A stretch of DNA of 15,643 nucleotides, from positions 1-15,643 of the forward strand of contig JAENRP010000599.1 in assembly GCA_024741835.1 (NCBI GenBank), written 5' to 3'. The translations under genes were made by a program, and so were the position numbers. The notes under the pieces were generated by a model, which saw only the letters and a program-made list of their open reading frames with translations, was not told where the DNA came from and did not search any database. The DNA comes from Diplocarpon mali. Taxonomy: Eukaryota > Ascomycota > Leotiomycetes > Helotiales > Drepanopezizaceae. Below, in pieces: positions 9,601-15,643 of this stretch (position 1 is its first letter; every line of letters starts with the position of its first letter).

Positions 9601-9917
9601 GGAGAGTAGGTAGCATTTTAGCTTAAAGAGGTAGTAGATATTGAACGATTCTTTAAAAGCGTTGAAGGCAAAGGGATCTATTACTATAAAGACTAGTAAG
9701 TTCTCCCTTTTATTGCCTAAACTATCCTCCCTAGAGGCTAAAGCCTTTCCTTTGAATTTATTAATCGCTATTACTATAATATTATTCTCCTTAAGCTATA
9801 CTTAAAGACCCTTGAACTAGTCTCTTGCGTTTAACGCCTTTCGTATTCGTAAGACCTTCTCTCGCAAGGGGAGAACCTTTATATTTTCCTTATGCTTATC
9901 TATAGTATATAATAGTT

Positions 9918-9973
9918 TCCGATAGTCCTAGGGCTTCTAATAGTGATTTTTAAAGCCTCTACAAGGGCACTTA
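9918..9973 (-). other. Gag zinc knuckle of Copia A
   Basis: The minus strand reads Lys-Cys-Pro-Cys-Arg-Gly-Phe-Lys-Asn-His-Tyr-(stop)-Lys-Pro-(stop)-Asp-Tyr-Arg-Lys-Leu. This fits the C-x-C-x5-H-x-W-x-P-x-x-C form found in fungal Copia Gag proteins, with the Trp codon now a stop and the last Cys now Tyr. It would have bound genomic RNA. Confidence 0.75.
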
Positions 9974-11235
9974 GGCCTAATCTCCCTTCTAAAGCTTATA
10001 GAGCGATTTTAAGAGCTATTTGCTAAAGCCTGTAAAGAGGTTTCGGCATTTAAGAGAGACTCTTAAGTAGTAAAAACTGCTAGTCCTTTATTATCAATTG
10101 CTTTATTAGATTCAATGCCTGCTAAGGCGCGGCTTAGCTATATTAAGTCGTACTTATATAAGGTTCCTATTTGCTTATTAGTAATAATTTCCTCCTTTAA
10201 GCAAGTCGCCTAACTTAAATTAATCTTTATTATAATTAAGTCTAAAAAGTTAATAACTCCTAGTCTCCCTTTAATCTTAAGAAGACTATATTATTCTACT
10301 AAGCAATACGCCTCCTACTACTCCTAAATCTACTGCTAAGTATTAGTTCTCTTAGTCTTGCCTTAGCGTAGTATATTATAATACTAGAGCCTTATTTGAA
10401 ATTAAATAGTCTTATCAAAAGGCGTAATATCATACTTTAAAATAGATACTAGGCCTTAGAGTAAGAGTTGCTAGTTTACTAAAATAGAATATAAGTCGTT
10501 AGCAGTAGTTCCACTTATAGGAGTATCTTTATTAAGTATTAAGGAGGAGAGCTTCTTAGCTTGGATTTGTGCTTAAGCTATTATAGAAGCTAGGAGCGTT
10601 TCGTCGACGGTCTTAAAGACCTATTTGAGTAGTAGCTTATAGTATTTGCATTAGGTCTTTTAAGTTTCCTTATATATATAGTGCTCCTTTATTAGGATTT
10701 TATACTTATCCTTAATATCCTTATAAGAAGCCTATAGAAGAGGAGCCTTTAATAGATCTCTTAAGGGAAAGCGGGCGTAAATCTATTCGGATAGAGTCGC
10801 TATATACTCTTTATATAACCTTGCGTATATTACGCAGAGGTTAGCCGTTTTTAATTCCTTAAGCTCCTATATAAAGGGAGCTTAAGGCTCGGTCTTTATA
10901 ATTGACTTAAATAGGAGTCTCGGATTGGCAAAAATGGTAATATTATAGAGCTTAGCGAAGAATATATATTTACTAAACCACTTCACTTAAGAGGCAAAGG
11001 TATTAAAGTAAGGCTCGAAGATACTTAAAGAGTTAGATATATTAAATAGAGTCTAATGAAAAAGGTTAGGTATATAAATGAAGTTTGCAAATAAGGTTCG
11101 ATCGGAAATTAGAGATTTATTAATTGAAAATAAAGGTCCTTTAAGTCATTATAAATACTCGAAAAGTCGGTTAGGAGCTTAAAGGGCCCTTTAACCAGTT
11201 GCATGCAAAGAGAAAGCATATTAAAATGCTTATAA

Positions 11236-11245
11236 GGCTTATAAC
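11236..11245 (-). other. Candidate primer binding site of Copia A
   Basis: GTTATAAGCC on the minus strand abuts the inner end of the 5' LTR with no gap. The identical decamer sits one base from the 5' LTR of element C (1831-1840), although the LTRs are otherwise unrelated. That position and recurrence support a primer site. The tRNA is unknown. Confidence 0.55.
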
Positions 11246-11443
11246 TATAGTACGGTCGGCTAAAGGGCCTTTATTAGGTCGCTTAAAAGGCTTACTAATA
11301 TAGATAAAGATGATTAATTGTATTATTCTCTAATATATATATGGTAAGGAGACTTCGGAAAGAAAAGGGAGAGTCTATAACTTAGCAGGAATCACGTAGA
11401 GGGTCTCCAGAATAAGTGGAGACTCCGCCCATTCTGCACGATA
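11246..11443 (-). repeat. 5' LTR of Copia A, 198 bp
   Basis: This aligns without gaps to 3843-4040, with about 25 differences by eye, all transitions. Its left end TATAGTACGG is the RIP form of TGTGGTGCGG seen in the other two copies, while its right end CTGCACGATA is less mutated than theirs. It lies upstream of gag on the minus strand, so it is the promoter-bearing 5' LTR, and is followed by TTAGA. Confidence 0.93.
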
Positions 11444-11448
11444 TTAGA
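11444..11448. repeat. Target-site duplication TTAGA, right copy
   Basis: This is identical to 3838-3842 and directly follows the right LTR of element A. It completes the 5-bp duplication and marks the resumption of element B sequence. Confidence 0.93.
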
Positions 11449-11600
11449 TTAATAGCGCTAGCAATCCTACTAATGCTATAATAAAAGCCAATCTAAATTA
11501 GGCCCTTTAGTAGCTAATAGATACCAATTCAATAACTATTAAAAAGGAGGGATAGGTATAAAGGCCTATTAGGGTATAACTAGACTTAAAAAGGTCTTAG
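11449..11600 (+). pseudogene. Copia B pol, right part: C-terminus of RNase H
   Basis: When element A and one TTAGA are removed, the frame ending Glu-Leu-Ile-Glu-Ile-Tyr before 3842 continues as (stop)-Ile-Asn-Ser-Ala-Ser-Asn-Pro-Thr-Asn-Ala-Ile here. The joined text matches the conserved C-terminus of this Copia subfamily, which usually reads (W)-I-(N/D)-G-x-x-N-P-A-D-A-(M/L)-T-K. A further 35 codons include Ile-Asp-Thr-Asn-Ser-Ile-Thr and Lys-Glu-Gly. The polyprotein would end near 11600, though its original stop cannot be told from RIP stops. B's 3' LTR is not identified, because only one copy would be in view. Confidence 0.88.
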
Positions 11601-13267
11601 ATTAATAATATCTAATATTTTTAATTATAAGCTATTAGCAATTTTTTTATTTTACTATAAGATATATTCCTATACTTATTATTACTACCTTCTTTTATCT
11701 TTTTCTTACTTACTTGCGAGTACTTGCATTTTTTTTATTACTTAAGTAGTACTTAAGAAGGAGATTATAGTAAAGTAGCAATTATTATATTATTAAAAAC
11801 AATGATCTATTAACGATTCTACCCTTAATAAGCACTTATCTTAAGCACTAGGATTTCTAAAGTATAGTTCCTTAGCTGCTTAAGTCCTAAAGGCCTTACT
11901 ACTTAAAATAGCAACTAAGTTGGCCTATTCCTCTTAAGCTTATACTTAAGCGAAAGCGGCCGCGATCTTTACCAGATTAGGTTTATTTAAATTATTAAGA
12001 TCTAAATCCCTACCTTTTAAAGAGCCTTTAAAAAGCACTTATCTACCCTTGCCTTTTTAGCAGTAGATATTATTAAAGGGAGCCTAAGAGCGGCCCTTAG
12101 CTAAGCTAGATAGCCCCTTTATACATTAGAGGGAGCTAAGCACCTTAGCGCCTTAAGTCTTAAAACGCCTAAGGGTAGCATTGCTGCCTTAAATAGCGTA
12201 TAATAGATCCTACGAATAGTTAGTTATTAATATTAAATAGATTCAAGGGCACTTATAGCTTACTAGGTGTTTGCAAGTTCAATACTATAGCAGAAAGCAT
12301 AAGCTTTGTTTAGCTAAGCTAGCTAAAGGGTATCCTAAGTCTTCAGGACTATAGAGATTTATATTTAAATCTCTTTAAATAGGATTTAGGCCGCCTCTTA
12401 GATTGTATTAACGTTACTACTAACCTAAGCATCTTAAAGGACGATATACTTATCCTAAGCTTAAATAACTATTTAAAATAGATATCTATTAAAGGTTATT
12501 AAAGCAAGAGGATATTAAAGGGCACTTACTAAGATACACTTTACCTACTGCGTAATATAGTAGTTATACTTCTTAAAAGTAAGAGTATTAAATACGTATA
12601 TATAACTAGTATTATTCTTACTAGCCTCCTTTCTTAATATCATATGCGTATAATATACGCATAGTACTTAAAAAGCCTTAGGCAGGTCCTTAGGATTGCA
12701 TTTGAGCACTATCTAAGTTAGCAATATATATATTAAAAGGGGTTAGCCAATAATTAAAGCACTTACTAATAAGGATAATAGTATTAATAGGATAATATAA
12801 GATAAGATCTACTATAAGGTTAATTAACTTAAAAGTAAGAAGGGGAATCGACCTACTTATAAGAAGTAGGAGTTAAAGTTAAAAGATTAAAGGAGGAGGG
12901 AAGCTTAATATATATGCCTTTTCAAAGGCCCCTCTTTTCCCTTTTATAAATTATTATAATTTATAGCTATAGTAGATTATAACTCTAGATGACTCTTTAA
13001 TAAAGAGTCTTAAACTTACTAAAACGTAACCAAACTATAATCGCACTACTATAAGGCTTAAATAAAGACTTTAGATTGCTTCTATCACTTAAATACCTTT
13101 CCTTTCCCTTTTTACTATTTGCCTTTATCTTTACTATTCTACTTCTTATATACTATCCTTATTACCTATTATACCTGCCTTTGCTATTAAGCTATTTGTC
13201 TTTGCTATTTTATTCTTTATTACTATTTGATTATTTGCTACTAATCTGCCTCCTTTATATACCTATT
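11601..13267. other. Unassigned AT-rich stretch between Copia B pol and Copia C LTR
   Basis: About 1.7 kb shows no motif I recognise in any frame. It begins just after B's pol, so B's 3' LTR may lie within it, but no second copy exists here to mark it. About 11640-11760 is T/C-rich and precedes an ATG at 11802. The frame from that ATG contains TAA/TAG stops throughout and no TGA until 12990, but TGA is rare everywhere in RIP-mutated DNA, so this is weak evidence of coding. The middle part (about 11900-12200) is slightly richer in G+C. The whole stretch has the same TpA-rich composition as its surroundings, so it probably also belongs to repeated DNA. Confidence 0.6.
13076..13267 (+). repeat. 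Pyrimidine-rich, G-poor tract
   Basis: About 190 bp are strongly skewed to T and C on the plus strand with very few G, and contain loose repetitions of CTATTTG and CCTTT. The open frame covering 13076-13273 encodes only Leu/Tyr/Phe-rich low-complexity peptide and follows from this composition, so it is not called as a gene. The tract ends exactly at the C LTR. Pyrimidine tracts are common in fungal promoters and leaders, but no gene follows it here. Confidence 0.6.
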
Positions 13268-13462
13268 TATTGAGCTTAAGTAAGTCGGCGCAATAGGTAA
13301 AGGAGGCTTCTAAAGGTCGATGGTCGATATATTAGTAAGAGTTAGGGAAGGAAGGTTACCCCTTTCTTCCCTATAGCTATATATATATTAATATCCTACT
13401 AATTAAGCAATAGGGTCATATGATAATATATTAGAGTAATAGCTGTATTACCTATCTTAATA
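13268..13462 (-). repeat. 3' LTR of Copia C (right copy), 195 bp
   Basis: This is a gap-free match to 1842-2036 with about 21 transitions and one transversion by eye. It starts TATTGAGCTT and ends CTTAATA on the plus strand, the RIP forms of TGTTGAGC and TTAACA. It lies after RNase H and a short purine run on the minus strand (AGTAAGGG, 13463-13470), so it is the 3' LTR. Confidence 0.87.
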
Positions 13463-13470
13463 CCCTTACT
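13463..13470 (-). other. Polypurine tract of Copia C
   Basis: AGTAAGGG on the minus strand directly precedes the 3' LTR. It is shorter and less pure than the tract of element A, but it is in the required position. Confidence 0.55.
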
Positions 13471-13601
13471 TAGACCTTACTCTAATTGACTTATAATTAG
13501 GAAAATAATAACTATCCTTTTGCGCTAATCCAACTCTTAAGTATCTCTTTAAATTAAAAATAATCAATTAATAGTAACCTTTATTAAAATTACTAAACTC
13601 T

Positions 13602-13755
13602 ACTTATAAGGTGGGACTAAGAGTCAATTTTCCTAAAAGCGTTCCTTTATAAGACTATATAACTTGACTCGCGGTCTAGGCCTAGGAGTCGATTTAAAAA
13701 CTTTCTTTTATAAGACTATATAACCTAACTTGTAAAGTAGGCCTAGGAGTCGTCC
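13602..13755 (-). repeat. Tandem repeat in the 3' UTR of Copia C
   Basis: The motif ACTTATAAGGTGGGACTAAGAGTC (13602-13625) recurs, with RIP-type changes, as ACTCGCGGTCTAGGCCTAGGAGTC near 13667 and ACTTGTAAAGTAGGCCTAGGAGTC near 13729. Between them is a shared TATAAGACTATATAAC segment. The period is about 61-66 bp, with roughly 2.5 units. It lies between the end of pol and the polypurine tract. Confidence 0.75.
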
Positions 13756-13774
13756 TTAAGCCTATTAAGTCCCT

Positions 13775-14945
13775 ACTATTTTTTATAACCTTAGCATATC
13801 TTTAAACGCTTTAAACTTTATAACTATCTTTAGTGGCTTTATAAATCCATCTACTATTATTCAATCGGTTAGGATATAGGTAATTGATAACTTATTCTTT
13901 ATAATAAGGTTATAGATAAAGTAGTAAGTAATATTAATATATTTTAATCGCTTATATAAGTATAGATTCTTTATAAGTGCAATCGCTTTTATATTATTTA
14001 TTTAAAGATTAATATAGTTCCTATCTTATTTAATATACTTAGTAAAATCTATATCTTTTAAAACTTAGGCGATTTATAATTCTTATTTACAATTTAATAA
14101 TATTAATATATATTTAGCCTTAGTACTTATACTAGCTACTAATTTCTACTTCCTACTTCCTTATAATATAAGTCTACTATATAGTACTACTACGCTTTTA
14201 GATATACTTTTCCGACCTTTTATATTTGCCTAATTGGAATTAATATATACCTTAAGCTTTATACTTATATATTTCATTAGTCTATATCTTACCTTTTATA
14301 TAATTGTTAATCGAAGGTACCTTTTAAGTCGCTTGACTACGTTCTTATATCAAATCATTAGATCCTTTAAGTTTTAACTAAGTTGCTTAATAATAAAGGC
14401 GATATTTAGTCTTATATATACTATAATATATATAATCGCTTTAATATCCTATTAGTACTTCTTCAAATCTCCTTTTTACTTATTTTCATTAGCAGGCTCT
14501 AACTTATTATACTTTCCTTCGATTGGAGTACGCTTTAGCTTAAAGTTAGGAGTATAAGTAGAGAATCCTATTCGGTCTAGGATCTTCTTAATATACTGCT
14601 CTTAATCCAACTAGAGTTCTTAAGTGAAGCAGTTCCTTATAATGCAGATGCTAAGGATCTTATAAATTCCCCTTAGATCCTTAGTATTAAAATGTTTTTA
14701 AATAGTTATAAAGAACTAATCTAATTAAGTAGTTATTTTTATAGCTATAGCAATATTGTTAATATATAGTATTAACTTAATTTTATACTTAATATAAGTA
14801 AATAGATAAAGGTCAGCTAGGCTTTAAACAAATCCCATTTCTATTAAAGTAAAGTTATATAAGAGGTTCTAATCATAAGCTGATTGCTTAAGTCTATAGA
14901 TACTGTGGAATATATAAAGAGAATGGTCAGTATATATAAGAATAC
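13775..14945 (-). pseudogene. Copia C pol, C-terminal part: RT and RNase H (degenerate, interrupted)
   Basis: From the right edge the minus-strand frame reads the RT 'LYGLKQSA' region (here Ile-Tyr-Arg-Leu-Lys-Gln-Ser-Ala, ~14895-14915), an active-site box Tyr-Ile-Asn-Asn-Ile at 14752-14766 where Tyr-Val-Asp-Asp-Ile is expected, and Leu-Asp-Gln-Glu-Gln-Tyr-Ile-Lys-Lys-Ile-Leu (~14585-14615). RNase H follows: Val-Tyr-Ile-Asn-Ser-Asn-Gln-Ala-Asn, Ser-Thr-Lys-Ala-Lys-Tyr-Ile-Leu, the Tyr-(x)-Lys-Arg-Leu-Lys-Tyr-Ile-Asn-Ile segment (usually Y-H-K-R-T-K-H-I-D-I), and Asp-Gly-Phe-Ile-Lys-Pro-Leu (usually D-G-L-T-K-P-L, ~13840). Both catalytic RT Asp codons are now Asn. The N-terminal half lies beyond the inserted A copy. 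Confidence 0.9.
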
Positions 14946-15512
14946 TGTGGTGCGGTCGGCTGGAGGGCCTTCATTAGGTCGCTTAGGAGGCTTGCAGAAG
15001 TAAGGGAAGATGATTAATTGTATTATTATCTAGTATATATATGGTAAGGAGACTTTGGAAAGAAAAGGGAGAGTCTATAACTTAATAGAGTTATATAAAA
15101 GGTCTTTAGAATAAGTGGAAACTCCGCCTATTCTATATAATATACCCTTTAGTTAGGCGATGCTCTTAGAATCGCTTAGCTATATAAATAAAATAAAAGA
15201 AAGAATAGTAGTTATAAAGAAAAGAGGCTTTATCTTATATGCCGCCCTTTTAAAGGTCGTTCCTTTTAGAATAAGAAGGGTCGCTATAGGTAATAAGCGT
15301 TTTTAAGAATCTTCGCAATTCTATACTAGTGCTCTATTAAGCTTTTTATAAAGTATTTCTATTATAAAGGTTCTCCTTCCCTTCTTTTAAAAACAACCCT
15401 CCTTTATTATTTAAAATATTATCTTTATACTAATAATTTTTAAATATAAAAGGAACTCCTGCTTATTATAGCCCTAGCCGCCCTTATAAAGTAAGACCCT
15501 TAGAGTCCTTAT
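14946..15512 (-). mobile_element. Copia element A, second copy: 3' LTR and 3' UTR, truncated
   Basis: 14946-15142 matches the A LTR (TGTGGTGCGG start; 197 bp, one base shorter), 15143-15152 is the polypurine tract, and 15152-15512 matches the A 3' UTR up to the position equivalent to about 4410. There the similarity stops abruptly. Having internal sequence attached identifies it as a 3' end, not a solo LTR. It interrupts the RT of C-right, and the five bases to its left are 'aatac'. Differences from the full copy include transversions near 14994-15005, so it is a more distant family member than the paired LTRs are to each other. Confidence 0.88.
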
Positions 15513-15643
15513 TGTGAAATATGAGGGCTAGCCGATATGGTAAAGAGAGTATAAGGTAGTATTGAGTAGTAAGTAATAGTAGTAGTTGAAGAACTTGGAG
15601 ACTTAGGAGGCTTGATTCCTAACTACAGGAGCAAAGCAATCTA
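15513..15643. other. Right flank with reduced RIP signature
   Basis: The last 131 bases have clearly more TpG and CpA than the preceding sequence (for example TGTGAAATATGAGG and CAGGAGCAAAGCAATC) and do not match element A. No gene is recognisable in so short a stretch. It may be non-repetitive host DNA or a different, less mutated repeat. Confidence 0.5.

Larger units (their letters stand above)
5525..11150 (-). pseudogene. Copia A gag-pol polyprotein (degenerate)
   Basis: One minus-strand gag-pol reading accounts for 5.6 kb. Going leftward: gag (11150-~9980) with a Glu-Leu-Lys-Glu-Leu-Lys-Thr-Ala-Asn segment near 10850; a zinc knuckle C-x-C-x5-H (~9918-9973); protease (~9540-9600); gag-pre-integrase (~8970-9090); integrase core (~8440-8960); a linker (~7070-8440); RT (~6280-7060); RNase H (~5530-5990). 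Stops are overwhelmingly TAA/TAG. Order and motifs are those of Ty1/Copia, where integrase precedes RT. The product would assemble virus-like particles, reverse-transcribe the RNA and integrate the cDNA. The start is approximate because the first ATG is not certain. The plus-strand open frame at 7814-8035 is only a shadow of this gene. Confidence 0.88.
3843..11443 (-). mobile_element. Copia element A: complete 7.6-kb LTR retrotransposon, RIP-inactivated
   Basis: This is a structurally complete Ty1/Copia retrotransposon on the minus strand: two 198-bp LTRs, a primer-site candidate beside the 5' LTR, gag with a C-x-C zinc knuckle, protease, integrase, RT and RNase H in Copia order, a 1.5-kb 3' region and a polypurine tract. 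It is flanked by TTAGA on both sides and inserted in the RNase H of plus-strand element B. The two LTRs differ at about 25 positions by eye, all transitions, with no gap, so post-insertion divergence looks wholly RIP-driven. Stops occur throughout, and active-site Asp codons in protease and RT are changed to Asn, so it is dead. A second, truncated copy of its 3' end lies at 14946-15512. Confidence 0.93.
13268..14945 (-). mobile_element. Copia element C, right copy: 3' portion (RT, RNase H, 3' UTR, 3' LTR), interrupted by Copia A
   Basis: This is the 3' part of a minus-strand Copia element. Going leftward it holds the end of RT, RNase H, a 3' UTR with a tandem repeat, a polypurine tract and a 195-bp LTR matching 1842-2036. 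At 14945/14946 its RT is interrupted by the LTR of a second A element. The left flank 'ctatt' (13263-13267) is the candidate target duplication, with its partner out of view. It has the same orientation as C-left, but the halves are in the wrong order to be one element, so these are two copies. Confidence 0.86.

Noticed and set aside
11802..12989. A 396-codon plus-strand reading without TGA, rich in Gln/Ser/Thr when stops are read as Gln
   Set aside because: TGA is rare in all frames of RIP-mutated DNA, stops are not depleted in this frame, and no conserved motif was recognised, so it is not called as a gene.
13076..13273. 65-codon Leu/Tyr/Phe-rich frame suggestive of a membrane peptide
   Set aside because: Hydrophobic residues follow from the T/C-rich composition. 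It runs into the C LTR and has no other support.
1842..13462. One plus-strand element using the C LTRs as its ends, with B as its interior
   Set aside because: Gag and RNase H adjoining these LTRs are on the minus strand and lie outside the interval, so the LTRs belong to two minus-strand elements.
3843..15512. One very large element using the LTRs at 3843 and 14946 as its two ends
   Set aside because: Both of those copies carry the same 3' UTR and polypurine tract on the same side, so both are 3' ends. The true partner of 3843-4040 is 11246-11443, proven by TTAGA and the B frame.
1..15643. tRNA or rRNA genes
   Set aside because: No cloverleaf with intact A and B box sequences and no rRNA-like conserved stretch was seen by eye on either strand; a covariance-model scan was not possible.

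Overview
The window is a repeat-dense, AT-rich block of a filamentous ascomycete (Pezizomycotina) genome, and no intact host gene is visible. It consists of nested Ty1/Copia-type LTR retrotransposons mutated in the manner of repeat-induced point mutation (RIP). CpA and TpG are scarce and TpA is abundant. Coding frames are riddled with TAA/TAG where Gln or Trp codons are expected, and aligned repeat copies differ almost only by C/T and G/A transitions. RIP is specific to filamentous fungi, chiefly Pezizomycotina, which is the basis for the host call. I cannot name the species.

Layout, left to right. (1) 1-2036: 5' part of a minus-strand Copia element, here 'C-left', with a 195-bp 5' LTR, tRNA-primer-site candidate, repeated leader, gag and start of protease. 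It runs off the left edge. (2) 2042-3842: plus-strand reverse transcriptase (RT) and RNase H of a second family, 'B'. (3) 3843-11443: a structurally complete 7.6-kb minus-strand element, 'A', with 198-bp LTRs, gag, protease, integrase, RT, RNase H, a long 3' region containing a GC-rich Ala-coding island, and a polypurine tract. It is flanked by TTAGA duplications. (4) 11444-11600: the rest of B's RNase H, whose frame resumes exactly when A and one TTAGA are removed. (5) 11601-13267: unassigned sequence ending in a pyrimidine-rich tract. (6) 13268-14945: 3' part of a second C copy, 'C-right' (3' LTR, 3' UTR with a tandem repeat, RNase H, RT). (7) 14946-15512: 3' LTR and end of a second A copy inserted into C-right's RT and truncated. 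(8) 15513-15643: a short flank with visibly less RIP.

Inferred history: B is oldest here. C-left inserted into B upstream of RT, A inserted into B's RNase H, and another A inserted into C-right. RIP then inactivated everything, including catalytic Asp codons. The parts do not work together today; they record successive insertions and genome defence. Apart from transposon biology, the least explained pieces are the Ala-coding GC-rich island in A and the stretch 11601-13267.
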